Below, in pieces: positions 8,651 to 18,650 of a stretch of DNA of 64,000 nt; within the stretch, counting starts at the first letter, position 1, and each line of letters starts with the position of its first letter. The notes under the pieces are model-generated. The model was not told the DNA's origin, did no database searches, and saw nothing but the letters and a program-made list of their open reading frames with translations. Source of the stretch: Desulfurispirillum indicum S5 (GTDB taxonomy: Bacteria > Chrysiogenota > Chrysiogenetes > Chrysiogenales > Chrysiogenaceae); the NCBI RefSeq assembly GCF_000177635.2, contig NC_014836.1, positions 973,501 through 1,037,500 on the forward strand, in the 5' to 3' direction. The position numbers were made by a program, and so were the translations under genes.

Positions 8651-11143
8651 ATGGATTCCCAGCAGCTTACCATAGGTATCCGCGGCATGACCTGCGCCGG
8701 CTGTGCCGGTCGGGCGGAAAAAGCCCTGCAGGCCGTATCCGGTGTCACCAGCGCCACGGTCAATCTGGCCACCGAACAGGCCAGCGTCACCTTTGACAGC
8801 AGCGCCACCACGACCAGCGCCATCGTTAACGCCCTTGAACAGACCAACTACAAACCCATTACCGAACAGCTGAGCTTCGCGGTCCAGGGAATGAGCTGCG
8901 CCACCTGCGCCGGGAAAGTGGAAAGGGCGCTCATGGGACTCAGCGGCGTTGCCGACGCCAGCGTCAACCTGGCAACGTCCCAGGCCACCGTCACCTATGT
9001 GCCCGCCAGCGTCACCCCTGACCAGCTGCGCGAATCCGTGCGTAAGGCGGGCTATCAGGTGGAACAGGTCCAGACAGCCGACGCCACACCTCAGATTGAC
9101 CGCATTCAGCAGCAGCGCCATGAAGAATCCGGTGAACTGCGCCGCAGCCTGCTGCTGGCAGCGATCCTCACCATACCCATCTTCGTGCTGGATATGTTCC
9201 CCATGTGGATACCGGCCCTGGAGCAGTGGCTCTTCCAGCAGATATCCCCGCGTACTCTTCACTTCCTCTTCTTCGTCCTGGCCTCCATTGTCCAGTTCGG
9301 CCCCGGCTGGCGCTTCTACCAGAAGGGCTGGCCCGCCCTGCGCAGCGCCGCCCCCGATATGAACTCCCTGGTCATGCTGGGCACCAGCGCCGCCTATGGC
9401 TACTCCGTCATCGCCACCTTCCTGCCCGGCATTCTGCCCGCTGGCACTGTGCACGTGTACTACGAAGCATCCACCGTCATCATCACCCTCATTCTGCTGG
9501 GTCGCTACCTGGAGGCTCGCGCCAAAGGGAAAACCAGCCAGGCCATCCAGAAACTCATCGGCCTGCAGCCCCGCACGGCCCGCGTGGAGCGTGATGGCCG
9601 CGAACTGGATCTGGACACGGCCCAGGTAGTGCGCGACGACACCGTCATCGTGCGCCCCGGCGAGCGCATCCCCGTTGATGGCATGGTAGTGGATGGCAGC
9701 TCCTATGTGGATGAGTCCATGATCAGCGGAGAGCCGCTGCCCGTTCACAAGGAAACCGGCAGCGAAGTCATCGGCGGCACCGTCAACACCACCGGCAGCT
9801 TCCGCATCAAGGCCACCAAGGTCGGCGCGGATACCGTGCTGGCCCAGATTGTGCGCATGGTGGAGCAGGCCCAGGGCTCCAAACTGCCCATCCAGGCCCT
9901 GGTAGACCGGGTCGTCCTCTACTTTGTGCCCGCCGTGCTGGCCGCCGCCGCCTTCACCTTCTTCATCTGGCTGCTGATCGGCCCGGCCCCGGCCCTCACC
10001 TTCGCCCTGGTGAACATGGTCGCCGTACTCATCATCGCCTGCCCCTGCGCCATGGGCCTGGCTACCCCCACATCCATCATGGTGGGCACTGGCAAAGCCG
10101 CTGAAACCGGCATCCTCTTCCGTAACGGCATCGCCCTGCAGCACCTGCGTGAAGCCACGGTGATCGCCCTGGATAAAACCGGCACCATCACCCAGGGTCA
10201 GCCGCAGCTGACCGATATCCACATCGCCGAGAGCTTCGAGAAAACCGACGTCCTGCGCCTGGTAGCCTCGGCGGAAAGCAAGAGTGAGCACCCCGTCGCC
10301 CAGGCCATCTGTCAGTACGCGCAGCAGCAGGGAGCAGCCCTGACGGATGCCGCCAGTTTCCGCGCCCTGCCAGGGCTTGGCGTAGAGGCCACCATTGACG
10401 GCCAGCTGGTTCAGGTGGGTGCCGACCGCTATATGCAGCAGCTGGGGCTCGACCTGTCCCCATTCGCCGCCATCGTGACCCAGCTGTCCGATGCCGGCAA
10501 GACTCCGCTCTACGCCGCCATTGACGGCACCCTGGCCGCCACCATCAGCGTCTCGGACCCCGTCAAACCCTCCAGTGCCACAGCCATTCAGGCCCTCCAC
10601 GCCATGGGCCTGCGGACCGTTATGATAACCGGCGACAACCAGCGCACCGCCCAGGCCATCGCCAGGACCCTGGGTATTGACGACGTGCTGGCGGAAATCA
10701 TGCCCGACGGCAAAGCGGACGCCGTCCGCCAGCTGCAGGACAACGGCAGCAAGGTCGCCTTTGTGGGCGACGGCATCAACGACGCTCCTGCCCTGGCCCA
10801 GTCCGACGTTGGCCTGGCCATCGGCACCGGCACCGACATCGCCATTGAATCCGCCGATGTGGTCCTCATGTCCGGCGACCTGCGCAATGTGGCCAACGCC
10901 ATCGCCCTCTCGCGGGCAACCCTGCGCAATATCAAGCAGAACCTCTTCTGGGCCTTTGCCTACAACACCAGCCTCATTCCCGTCGCCGCCGGCATTCTCT
11001 ATCCTGTGGCGGGCATCCTGCTCTCACCCATGCTGGCAGCCCTGGCCATGGGACTCTCCAGCGTGTGCGTCCTCAGCAATGCCCTGCGCCTGCGTCACTT
11101 CCGTCCACCAGTGCGAATGCAGGCCACACCCTCGAACCCGTGA
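8651..11143 (+). CDS. copA: Cu(+)-exporting P1B-type ATPase CopA
   Basis: 830-aa heavy-metal ATPase exporting Cu(I). Two N-terminal HMA metal-binding domains carry CAGC (Cys15/18) and CATC (Cys83/86). The membrane CPC motif is in [13 protein letters not shown]. The phosphorylation site is DKTGTITQG, and the hinge is [14 protein letters not shown]. About eight membrane helices are seen, the first near residue 165. ATG 8651 is chosen because GGAGG ends 5 bases upstream; the frame opens at 8585 without an RBS. No metal-responsive regulator gene is adjacent and no CueR operator was recognised. Confidence 0.95.
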   Translation: MDSQQLTIGIRGMTCAGCAGRAEKALQAVSGVTSATVNLATEQASVTFDSSATTTSAIVNALEQTNYKPITEQLSFAVQGMSCATCAGKVERALMGLSGVADASVNLATSQATVTYVPASVTPDQLRESVRKAGYQVEQVQTADATPQIDRIQQQRHEESGELRRSLLLAAILTIPIFVLDMFPMWIPALEQWLFQQISPRTLHFLFFVLASIVQFGPGWRFYQKGWPALRSAAPDMNSLVMLGTSAAYGYSVIATFLPGILPAGTVHVYYEASTVIITLILLGRYLEARAKGKTSQAIQKLIGLQPRTARVERDGRELDLDTAQVVRDDTVIVRPGERIPVDGMVVDGSSYVDESMISGEPLPVHKETGSEVIGGTVNTTGSFRIKATKVGADTVLAQIVRMVEQAQGSKLPIQALVDRVVLYFVPAVLAAAAFTFFIWLLIGPAPALTFALVNMVAVLIIACPCAMGLATPTSIMVGTGKAAETGILFRNGIALQHLREATVIALDKTGTITQGQPQLTDIHIAESFEKTDVLRLVASAESKSEHPVAQAICQYAQQQGAALTDAASFRALPGLGVEATIDGQLVQVGADRYMQQLGLDLSPFAAIVTQLSDAGKTPLYAAIDGTLAATISVSDPVKPSSATAIQALHAMGLRTVMITGDNQRTAQAIARTLGIDDVLAEIMPDGKADAVRQLQDNGSKVAFVGDGINDAPALAQSDVGLAIGTGTDIAIESADVVLMSGDLRNVANAIALSRATLRNIKQNLFWAFAYNTSLIPVAAGILYPVAGILLSPMLAALAMGLSSVCVLSNALRLRHFRPPVRMQATPSNP

Positions 11144-11159
11144 CACCCGCTCACGGGTT
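11135..11159. terminator. Shared hairpin between convergent copA and parA-like genes
   Basis: A 9-bp stem, AACCCGTGA/TCACGGGTT, has a 7-base loop. The copA stop (11141-11143) and the ParA-like gene's stop (11151-11153) are both inside the stem. A bidirectional terminator is likely, though the U-tract is weak. Confidence 0.5.
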
Positions 11160-12023
11160 TCGCCCCAGCCGCTCCAGAATCTCCAGGCACAGCTTTTCAT
11201 AGAGCTGTGCTATCTGGGGCGAGTACTTCTGGCGAAAATCGAGATGGGCCATCTCCGGTTCAGCCGATTCGGCTATCTTGGTCGCGTTGGGAATCACCGT
11301 GAAAAACGGCTCCGGCAGAACATCCAGGGGAGCCTGCCGCTGAGCGGCATGGATGACGATCTTCTTGTGCAGCGATACCTGCACCCGGTACATGGACCAC
11401 AGCGTCCCCAGGGGCTGAATCCGATGGCGCGCCTGACGAATGCGATCCATCAGCGCAAAGGCGCCCCGTACCGCCAGGCGATCCGGCACACAGGGAATCA
11501 CATAGCTGTCGGCCACGGACATCAGGGTGCGCACCTGCAGTGCCATACTGGGTGGGCAGTCAATCAGGGTATAGTCGAAACTCTCATCCAGCCATTTGCG
11601 CAAATAGGCCTTGCGCTTTGCGAGCTGCCCATGGAATGCCGCCGTGTCGTGGTACCCTTTTTTGGCCTTGGCCATATTGGTACTGAAATCCTCAATACGG
11701 CTTGAGCACGGCAACACCATCAGCGTTGGCGGCTCGCCTTCCACCATGGGAGCGCTTACGGCCGGTTGCAAAAAGGCGTTGAACTGGCGGGCGGAAAACT
11801 CGTCATCCAGCATGGCGGCCAGCAGATCGTGCAGCGTCGTGCGACGCTTCTCGCTGCGCATCTGCCCTTCCTCCCCCAGCAGCAGCTCACCCGCCATGCA
11901 CTGATGGTCCGCGTCTATCAGCAGCGTGCGCTTGCCCATACTGGCCAGACACTCGGCAACCGCCACCGCGTTGGTTGTTTTTGCAACGCCTCCTTTGAGA
12001 TTGATAAACAGAATCACCGCCAT
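11151..12023 (-). CDS. ParA/MinD-family ATPase
   Basis: 290-aa cytoplasmic ATPase with a deviant Walker A (INLKGGVAKTTNAVAVAE, about residues 6-23), LLIDADHQ, and Walker B TLIDCPPSM (about 160-168). The family partitions DNA or positions cell components. No ParB or parS is adjacent, so chromosome partitioning proper is unlikely. It could act as an orphan positioning ATPase. ATG 12023 is chosen because AGGAGG lies 7 bases upstream; the open frame to 12113 has no support. It converges on copA. Confidence 0.85.
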   Translation of the reverse strand: MAVILFINLKGGVAKTTNAVAVAECLASMGKRTLLIDADHQCMAGELLLGEEGQMRSEKRRTTLHDLLAAMLDDEFSARQFNAFLQPAVSAPMVEGEPPTLMVLPCSSRIEDFSTNMAKAKKGYHDTAAFHGQLAKRKAYLRKWLDESFDYTLIDCPPSMALQVRTLMSVADSYVIPCVPDRLAVRGAFALMDRIRQARHRIQPLGTLWSMYRVQVSLHKKIVIHAAQRQAPLDVLPEPFFTVIPNATKIAESAEPEMAHLDFRQKYSPQIAQLYEKLCLEILERLGRNP

Positions 12024-12201
12024 GTCATTTCCTCCTGCGCGTATCTGCCACAACATACCACACAAAGCACCGAGGTTTCTCCGTGTACCCTGAAAGAAAA
12101 AATTCCTCCCCACAAGTTAATAGAAGCACTTGCGAATAAATCATTTAATGTGAATCTTCAAATGCCCGCCATTTGTCGCAAAAAAATCTCAAACCAGTGT
12201 G

Positions 12202-12215
12202 GTGACTTTTGTCAC
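12202..12215. promoter_or_regulatory. Candidate CRP/FNR-type palindrome
   Basis: GTGACTTTTGTCAC fits the GTGA-N6-TCAC half-site layout of CRP-family regulators. It lies in the 267-bp divergent gap between the ParA-like gene and the 12291 gene. No firm -35/-10 pair was assigned, so this is tentative. Confidence 0.3.
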
Positions 12216-12290
12216 AGAAAAATGCTAAGAATAGAAGTGTCAGAAAAATGACAGAAGCTACCGCATTGTAGAGAGCAGAGAGTCAGAACT

Positions 12291-12731
12291 ATGAGTCAGC
12301 CTTCTTCGCGCCCGGTTTTGCAATCGATCATGAAACAGATTCATCATTCCTACCTGAACGGCCCTGCGGAACGCCCGGAAATCGGCGAACTGTTGAGCCG
12401 GTATCAGGATATCTCCCAGCACCAGCGCATTCTCCTGCTGGCAGGCTACCTGGAAATCCTCAATATTATTCACCAGGAGCAACTGGGCGTCCCCGTCCAA
12501 ACTCTTCAAAAAATACTCACCTCCATGCAACAACACCTGGGCCCCTGGGAAAGCACCCTGGGCGAGCTGCTCGGCAACGGCATGCTGCAGCACGCTATCC
12601 AGCAGGCCGATGAAAATGCCCCGGCCCTTGAGGTGCTCAGCGTCACGGAGCAAGGGTACGCGCTCATAGAAAACATCGTGGTGGAAGCCAATTTCAGCAC
12701 CAATAACATACAGAAGGTTGAGGAGCAGTAG
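12291..12731 (+). CDS. hypothetical protein
   Basis: 146-aa soluble protein with no signal, membrane segment or cysteine. It is predicted mostly helical, with a leucine-rich middle (HQRILLLAGYLEILNIIHQE, about residues 44-63) and the tail ENIVVEANFSTNNIQKVEEQ. I recognise no family. It is followed 1 base later by the FPDFL-type small gene, so the two probably form an operon. It is divergent from the ParA-like gene. Confidence 0.65.
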   Translation: MSQPSSRPVLQSIMKQIHHSYLNGPAERPEIGELLSRYQDISQHQRILLLAGYLEILNIIHQEQLGVPVQTLQKILTSMQQHLGPWESTLGELLGNGMLQHAIQQADENAPALEVLSVTEQGYALIENIVVEANFSTNNIQKVEEQ

Positions 12732-12732
12732 C

Positions 12733-12993
12733 ATGGATTTTTTTCGTGACCTGGAGAAGCAGACCCGTATCGCTCAGAAAGAGCGCGATTTCCCCGATTT
12801 CCTGACATGTCACATAGAAACCATTCTGCAAAAACCTGAAGAGTACGCCCACAAGGAAGATGAAATCATCCTGCTGACCGAGCAGATCGCCCTCTATGAA
12901 ACCTATGCCCAGACCGGATACCTGGGACGCGGCATGACTGCCGGAAATATCAAGGAAACCCTGAAGACCATCTTCGAAGTAAACAAGCTCTGA
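12733..12993 (+). CDS. small conserved protein, FPDFL/YETYA type (paralogue 1)
   Basis: 86-aa soluble acidic protein of unknown function. It shares FPDFL (about residues 20-24), YETYAxxG (about 55-62) and IKxTLK (about 73-78) with the 89-aa product at 49721-49990, with similar spacing. This establishes a paralogous pair. ATG 12733 is chosen because GAGGAG sits 7 bases upstream, overlapping the end of the preceding gene. I know no name for the family. Confidence 0.7.
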   Translation: MDFFRDLEKQTRIAQKERDFPDFLTCHIETILQKPEEYAHKEDEIILLTEQIALYETYAQTGYLGRGMTAGNIKETLKTIFEVNKL

Positions 12994-13103
12994 GGGGCGA
13001 TGCTCCCAGGTGCACGCAACGGCGGGAAACCCCAAAGGGCGTTTTCTTCGCCAGGAAGCGCAGAACGCGGAGCCGGGAAAGCAACCAGCAGAACAACACA
13101 CGA

Positions 13104-13143
13104 CAAAAAAGCGCCCAGCCACTCAGAAAGAGCAGCTGGGCGC
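13104..13143 (-). terminator. Terminator of the DUF2232-ligA-ubiA operon
   Basis: Stem GCGCCCAGC (13111-13119) pairs with GCTGGGCGC (13135-13143) around a 15-base loop. It is followed on the minus strand by TTTTTT (13105-13110). It ends transcription after the prenyltransferase gene. Confidence 0.8.
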
Positions 13144-13179
13144 TTTGCGTTCACGGGCACCGCGCACGGAAAAAACCGC

Positions 13180-14043
13180 CTACCAGAAGAAGATCGCGTC
13201 CAGGCAGGTTGCCACAAAAATGACGATGGAAATGTAGCTGTTGACGGTGAAGAAGGCGCGGTCAATATCGGCGGGATCTTTGGCCCGCCAGGCCAGCAGG
13301 TGTTCGTACACCAGCATAACGCCCACCACGCCCACGCCGGCCAGGTATATCCCTCCCAGGTACTCCAGCAGCATGGAGCTCAGGAGCAGCAGGGCAAAGG
13401 CCACCCCGTGGAAGAGTGCCGCCACCTGCAGCGCCCGGCGCTGGCCAAGCCAGGCGGGAATGCTGAACAGCTTCTGGGAGCGGTCGAATTCGATATCCTG
13501 GGTGGCATAGATAATGTCAAAGGCTGCCGACCACAGCAGCACAAACCCGCCCAACAAAAGGCTGTACAGGGTAATCTCTCCGGCAACAGCGATGGTGGCC
13601 CCGATGGGTGCCATGGCCAGAGTCAGGCCCAGCACGATGTGGGCCGCAACGCTGAAGCGCTTCATAAAAGGGTAGAGCACCAGAAAACCCACCGCCACAA
13701 AGCTCAGCTTGAAAGCCAGGGGGTTGAGCGCCCAGGCCGCCACTTCAAAGAGCACAAAGGAGGCTGCCACCAGCAGCCAGGCCTCTCGGCGGGAGACCAC
13801 GCCGGCGGGGATGTGGCGTTCCGCGGTACGGGGATTACGCCGGTCGATTTCCGCATCGAGGATGCGATTGAGGGTCATGCCCATGGTTCGGGCCCCCACC
13901 ATGGCCATCACGATCCAGAAGATGGTCCAGAAACCAGGCAGGCCACGGGCCGCTGTCAGCATGCCGATCAGGGCAAAGGGCAGGGCGAAGAGGGTGTGGG
14001 AAAACTTGATCATTTCCAGCAGGATGGTTATTCGGCTGAGCAT
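13180..14043 (-). CDS. UbiA-family prenyltransferase (UbiA/MqnP-like)
   Basis: 287-aa integral membrane enzyme with about eight helices that transfers a polyprenyl chain to an aromatic quinone precursor. The two Mg-diphosphate motifs are seen: NRILDAEIDRRNPRT (about residues 59-73) and DIIYATQDIEFD (about 175-186). The second, with YATQD, is common to both UbiA and the MqnP enzymes of the futalosine menaquinone route, so the substrate cannot be fixed here. The gene overlaps the 3' end of ligA by 16 bases and ends the operon. Confidence 0.85.
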   Translation of the reverse strand: MLSRITILLEMIKFSHTLFALPFALIGMLTAARGLPGFWTIFWIVMAMVGARTMGMTLNRILDAEIDRRNPRTAERHIPAGVVSRREAWLLVAASFVLFEVAAWALNPLAFKLSFVAVGFLVLYPFMKRFSVAAHIVLGLTLAMAPIGATIAVAGEITLYSLLLGGFVLLWSAAFDIIYATQDIEFDRSQKLFSIPAWLGQRRALQVAALFHGVAFALLLLSSMLLEYLGGIYLAGVGVVGVMLVYEHLLAWRAKDPADIDRAFFTVNSYISIVIFVATCLDAIFFW

Positions 14044-16010
14044 AGGCGTACAAACTCCTCTTCATCGATAATGGCAACACCCAGTTTGCGGGCCTTGTCC
14101 AGTTTGCTGCCGGCATCTTCGCCGCACACCAGGTAATCAAGACTGCCCGATACGCCCGAGAGCACGCGGGCACCGCCCAGCTGGGCCATTTCTTCGTATT
14201 CCTTACGGGGCCGCGACAGCTTGCCGGTAAACACCACCGACCTGCCGCTCAGGCCGGAAGCCACCTGAGCGCGCGGCGCGGAGCTTTCCATGTTCAGTCC
14301 GCTGCGTTTCAGGGCTTCAACCAGCGCCACGCTGGCGGGCTCGCGCAGAAAGCTATAGATGGAGCGGGCCACAATTTCGCCCACCTCCTCCACCGCCGTC
14401 AGCTCCTCAATGCTCGCCTGCATCAGACGCTCCATGGAGCCAAAGTGACGGGCCAGCAGCTGGGCGGTCTTTTTGCCCACGTGGCGAATGCCCAGGGCAA
14501 AGAGAACCCGCTCCAGGGGATGGGCCTTGGAAGCTTCAACGGATGCCTGCAGATTCAGGGCGCTCTTGACCCCGAAGCCATCCAGGCTGGCGACGCGCTC
14601 ATAGACCAGATGGTAGATGTCGGGAATATCCGTAAGGATACCCTCGTCGAGGAAGCGCTGCACGACCTTTTCCCCCATGCCGGCAATATCCATGGCATCG
14701 CGGGAGACAAAATGCAGAAGAGCGCCCAGGCGCTGGGCCGGACACAGGGGGTTCTGACAGTACAGGTGCACACCATTGTCGCTCCAGTGCAGGGGGCTGC
14801 CGCACTCCGGACAGTTTTCCGGGGGAACCACCTCCGACGCGTCCGCCGAACGCAGGGCCATGATGGGCTTGACCACCTTGGGGATCACATCGCCGCCCTT
14901 CTCGATGAGCACCTGGTCGCCAATGCGGATATCCTTGCGGCGCAGCTCTTCGAAATTGTGCAACGTGGCGCGGGAGATGGTGCTGCCCGCCAGCAGCACC
15001 GGATCAAGCTCGGCCACCGGAGTAATCACTCCGGTGCGCCCCACCTGGAAGGTGATATCCCGCAGGCGGGTGCTGACCTGCTGAGCCTCGTACTTGTAGG
15101 CGATGGCATAGCGGGGAATTTTGGCCGTTGTGCCCAGTTCCTCGTGCAGGTGCAGCTGATCCACCTTGATGACCGCGCCATCAATATCAAAGGGCAGCAG
15201 TTCACGCTGCTGACGAATATGCTGCACCGCGTCCCACACCTCGGCATCGCTGGCGCACTGGCGAACCAGGTCACTGACGGGAAAGCCCCAGTCCCTGAGT
15301 GTCTGCAAACATTGAAAATGGGAGTCGTGAGGGAACCCCTGCAGGGAGTAGCAGAATATCTGCAGCCCACGGCGGCTGCTCTGGGCGGGGTCAAGCAGTT
15401 TCAGAGAACCAGCGGCCAGGTTACGTGGATTGGCATAGAGACTTTCCCCCTGCTCCAGACGCTGCTGATTGATGCGCTCAAAGGCCTGACGGGGGATATA
15501 CACTTCACCGCGAATCTCCATGGCACCCGCAGCCGGAATCTCCAGCGGCAGGCTGCGGATGGTGCGGATATTATGGCTGATCTCCTCACCCTGCAGCCCG
15601 TCGCCACGGGTAGCCGCCACGCTGAATACGCCGTCACGGTAGTGCAGACTGACCGCCACCCCGTCAATTTTGGGCTCCACGGTAAAGCGCACATGGTCGC
15701 CGCTGTCGCGACGCACCTTGCGCAGAAAGTCTTCCAGCTCCGCCTGCTCATAGGTATTGCCCAGGGAGAGCATGGGCACCGAGTGCACAAAGGCGCGACT
15801 GCCCCCTTCCAGACGCTCGCCAATGCGACGGGTGGGGGAATCGGCGTGGACATACTGGGGGAAACGGGCCTCCAGGGCACGCAACTCGCGATAGAGCCCG
15901 TCGTACTCGCCATCGCCCATAATGGGGTCGGCAAGGGTGTAGTACGCTTCATCGGCCTTCTGCAGCAAAGCCGTCAACTGGTCGATGCGCTCCCGTTCCG
16001 CAGCACTCAT
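14028..16010 (-). CDS. ligA: NAD-dependent DNA ligase LigA
   Basis: 660-aa replicative and repair ligase. Domain order is Ia NAD-binding, adenylation with KIDG (VEPKIDGVAVSLHYRDG, about residues 111-127), OB fold, four-cysteine zinc finger (CPECGSPL near 400 and CQNPLCPAQ near 420), helix-hairpin-helix repeats and a C-terminal BRCT domain (about 585-660). Full length. Its 5' end overlaps the DUF2232 gene by 4 bases, which suggests translational coupling. Confidence 0.97.
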   Translation of the reverse strand: MSAAERERIDQLTALLQKADEAYYTLADPIMGDGEYDGLYRELRALEARFPQYVHADSPTRRIGERLEGGSRAFVHSVPMLSLGNTYEQAELEDFLRKVRRDSGDHVRFTVEPKIDGVAVSLHYRDGVFSVAATRGDGLQGEEISHNIRTIRSLPLEIPAAGAMEIRGEVYIPRQAFERINQQRLEQGESLYANPRNLAAGSLKLLDPAQSSRRGLQIFCYSLQGFPHDSHFQCLQTLRDWGFPVSDLVRQCASDAEVWDAVQHIRQQRELLPFDIDGAVIKVDQLHLHEELGTTAKIPRYAIAYKYEAQQVSTRLRDITFQVGRTGVITPVAELDPVLLAGSTISRATLHNFEELRRKDIRIGDQVLIEKGGDVIPKVVKPIMALRSADASEVVPPENCPECGSPLHWSDNGVHLYCQNPLCPAQRLGALLHFVSRDAMDIAGMGEKVVQRFLDEGILTDIPDIYHLVYERVASLDGFGVKSALNLQASVEASKAHPLERVLFALGIRHVGKKTAQLLARHFGSMERLMQASIEELTAVEEVGEIVARSIYSFLREPASVALVEALKRSGLNMESSAPRAQVASGLSGRSVVFTGKLSRPRKEYEEMAQLGGARVLSGVSGSLDYLVCGEDAGSKLDKARKLGVAIIDEEEFVRLCSAE

Positions 16011-16942
16011 CGGGAGGGGCGTCCCTGCATCATCTTCTCGCGCAGGCCAAGCAAGGTCTCCAGAATCCCAAGGAAGGCGATCATCAGCGCCAGCCCCGGT
16101 TGAAGAATAATAATCCCGTACACCAGTACCTGGAAAAACAGCGGCGTTTTGCGATGACGAAAGAAGAAGGACATGGTCAGAAAGCCCTGCAGGGCATAGA
16201 GAATGGTCAGGAAGAACAGCAGGCTGGCCGCCCCCATGAAGACGATGTGATGCTGGGCCGCCATACCCGTCAGCCCCGCCAGCAGGAGGATCAGGAAGTA
16301 GGGCGGAATCTTGGCGCTGAAGTAGGAACCCAGCACACCGATGTGCTTGCCATCGGCGCCGCGTCGCATAATCAATCCCAGGGAGCAGATCAGGGAGAAG
16401 AACACCCCGGTCATGAAAAAGCCAAAGGCGATATTATAGGCCACATGCATGATCAGTTCCACATTCTGCGCCAGCCCCGAACCGGAAGCCCCCTGCTCAA
16501 TGGCAGCCCGCGTCGCCTCCAGCAGCTGCCACAGGGGATCCTCCCCCCGCACCGCCACAAAGGGAATGTAGAGCACAAACAGCGTGATACCGGTAATCAG
16601 CGTCGAGTACACCGTGCTCGCCATGGGGTGACAGGCCAGACGCAGAAAGAGAATCAGGATCAGCGACGGGATAAAGGTTTCCATGGAATACATGATTGCC
16701 AGAGGCGGGTGAAAAGCCACCAGAAAGAGCGCCGAGAGAGCGCCCACCACAAAACCACCACGCCAGCCATGGTGAAAAATCGTATGCAGTATCGGAAAGG
16801 GCATGAAAAGGCCGGCAAAGATTCCCAGCAGGGGAATCGTCGAAGTAATGGAGAGCAGGACAATACTGATGGCACTGTTACGTAACACCAGCGCGCGTTC
16901 AGACATGGGGTGGGATGAGTTATCAGCCGGTGGTGTGTTCAA
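16007..16942 (-). CDS. DUF2232/YybS-like membrane protein
   Basis: 311-aa polytopic membrane protein with about eight helices and short polar loops. It resembles DUF2232 proteins of unknown function, some of which are thought to be ECF-transporter-like S components. TTG 16942 is taken as the start because AGGAG lies 10 bases upstream; the internal ATG at 16906 has no RBS. It is first in the operon with ligA and ubiA (4-base overlap with ligA). Confidence 0.7.
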   Translation of the reverse strand: MNTPPADNSSHPMSERALVLRNSAISIVLLSITSTIPLLGIFAGLFMPFPILHTIFHHGWRGGFVVGALSALFLVAFHPPLAIMYSMETFIPSLILILFLRLACHPMASTVYSTLITGITLFVLYIPFVAVRGEDPLWQLLEATRAAIEQGASGSGLAQNVELIMHVAYNIAFGFFMTGVFFSLICSLGLIMRRGADGKHIGVLGSYFSAKIPPYFLILLLAGLTGMAAQHHIVFMGAASLLFFLTILYALQGFLTMSFFFRHRKTPLFFQVLVYGIIILQPGLALMIAFLGILETLLGLREKMMQGRPSR

Positions 16943-17179
16943 GTGCTCGGTACTCCTGAAAAAAACTGCGGACCAGACTCTTCACGAGATGCCCGATGGC
17001 CCGTCAAACACCCAGCTCATATACCTGATACAGGGTAATTTTGCAACAAAGGCATCATGTTTGGTTGCCATTGAAGCAATATTCATAGTATTCTCAGAAA
17101 ATTCGGAGGGTATGCGGCAAAATACCGGCAACCCTGCTGAGAAAAACCGGACAGCTTCCTGAAATACTTCAAATTCAGA

Positions 17180-17296
17180 CAGGCAATGGAAAAACCCACA
17201 GGTGCAGGGCGCCAGCGGAGCGAGAAATGAAGCGCACTCCCCGTGAATCACGACAGCGGGCAACGCCGCAGATGGGGGTTTCCAGCAGCCTGCTAT
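17180..17296. repeat. intergenic repeat family A, copy 3
   Basis: An A element with some deletions relative to copy 2 (GGCAATGGAAAAACCC to GGTTTCCAGCAGCCTGCT). It lies just before paaK, in the 370-bp divergent gap 16943-17312. No further feature was recognised in that gap. Confidence 0.75.
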
Positions 17297-17312
17297 AAGG
17301 ATTAACACCGTT

Positions 17313-18647
17313 ATGCCATCAACCAACCTTACCCTGATGTGGGAACCCCAACTCGAATCCATGGAACGCTCTGAACTGGAATCACTCCAGCTGCAGCGCC
17401 TGAGCGAAACCGTCCAACGAGCGTACCACCAGGTCCCCCACTACCGTAACCTCTTTGAAGAAAACGCCATAGCCCCGGATTCCATCCAGTCCATCCAGGA
17501 TATACGCAAGCTTCCCTTCACCGTGAAAGACCACTTCCGCCAGAACTACCCCTACGGCATGTTTGCCGTACCCATGCGCGATATCGTGCGTATACACTCC
17601 TCCAGCGGCACCACCGGCAAACCCACCGTAGTGGGCTACACCCGCCGCGACCTGGACACCTGGAGTACATTAATCGCCCGGCTGCTCAGCGCCAGCAACG
17701 TCACCGCCGACGACGTCATCCAGATCGCCTTCGGCTACGGCCTCTTCACCGGCGGCTTCGGCCTGCACTATGGCGCCGAGAAAGTGGGAGCATCGGTCAT
17801 CCCCATCTCCAGCGGCAACACCCAGAAGCAGCTTATGATCATGAAAGACTACCTCACCACCGCCCTCATCTGCACCCCCAGCTACGCCATGTTCCTGGCC
17901 GAAGCCATGGAGCAGGCCGGCATCCGCCGCGAAGACCTGCGCCTGCGCACCGGCCTCTTCGGCGGTGAACCCTGGACCGACCAGATGCGACGCCAGATCG
18001 AAGAGCGCTTTAACATTCACGCCACCGACAACTACGGCCTCAGCGAAGTCATGGGCCCCGGCGTCGCCTGCGAATGCCTGGAAAAAAAGGGCATGCACAT
18101 CAACGAAGACCACTTCTACCCCGAAATCATCGACCCCGTCAGCGGCGAAGTGCTGCCCCTGGGAGAAATGGGAGAACTGGTGCTCACCACCCTGACCCGC
18201 GAAGCCCTGCCCGTCATCCGCTACCGCACCCGCGACATGACCCGCCTCATCCCCGAGCCCTGCGCCTGCGGACGCAGCTTCCTGCGCATGGAAAAACCCT
18301 CCGGCCGCAGCGACGACATGCTCATCATCCGCGGCGTCAACGTCTTCCCCACCCAGATCGAAGAAGTGCTGTGCAGCATTGAAGGCTGCGAGCCCCACTA
18401 CAAACTCGTCGTCGATCGACAGGGCTCCCTGGACGTGCTGGAAGTGCTGGTGGAAGTCAACGAACACCTCTTCTTCGATGAAATGAAAAAGCAGAACGCC
18501 CTCGTCAAGAGAATACAACAGGAAATCCGCAGCATGGTCGGCGTCAGCGCCACCGTCAGACTCGTGGAAAAAAAGACCCTGGAACGATTTGAAGGAAAAA
18601 GCAAACGGGTAGTCGACAAACGGATCCAACACCCAGCGCAGGGGTAG
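17313..18647 (+). CDS. paaK: phenylacetate-CoA ligase (PaaK family)
   Basis: 444-aa ANL-superfamily adenylate-forming enzyme that activates phenylacetate or a related aryl acid to its CoA thioester. The AMP-binding P-loop is [14 protein letters not shown] (about residues 94-107). [16 protein letters not shown] (about 235-250) and YRTRDMTR (about 305-312) are PaaK features. Length is normal. In anaerobes a paaK-like gene without an aerobic paa cluster often serves aromatic acid breakdown or indolepyruvate metabolism. The anti-sigma-like gene starts 3 bases after its stop. Confidence 0.92.
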   Translation: MPSTNLTLMWEPQLESMERSELESLQLQRLSETVQRAYHQVPHYRNLFEENAIAPDSIQSIQDIRKLPFTVKDHFRQNYPYGMFAVPMRDIVRIHSSSGTTGKPTVVGYTRRDLDTWSTLIARLLSASNVTADDVIQIAFGYGLFTGGFGLHYGAEKVGASVIPISSGNTQKQLMIMKDYLTTALICTPSYAMFLAEAMEQAGIRREDLRLRTGLFGGEPWTDQMRRQIEERFNIHATDNYGLSEVMGPGVACECLEKKGMHINEDHFYPEIIDPVSGEVLPLGEMGELVLTTLTREALPVIRYRTRDMTRLIPEPCACGRSFLRMEKPSGRSDDMLIIRGVNVFPTQIEEVLCSIEGCEPHYKLVVDRQGSLDVLEVLVEVNEHLFFDEMKKQNALVKRIQQEIRSMVGVSATVRLVEKKTLERFEGKSKRVVDKRIQHPAQG

Positions 18648-18650
18648 CCT

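Noticed and set aside
8627-10600. 657-codon minus-strand frame opposite copA
   Set aside because: A Gly/Asp/His-rich shadow caused by GC-rich codon bias; CopA on the plus strand is certain.
14445-16103. 552-codon plus-strand frame opposite ligA
   Set aside because: Antisense shadow of ligA, without recognisable domains.
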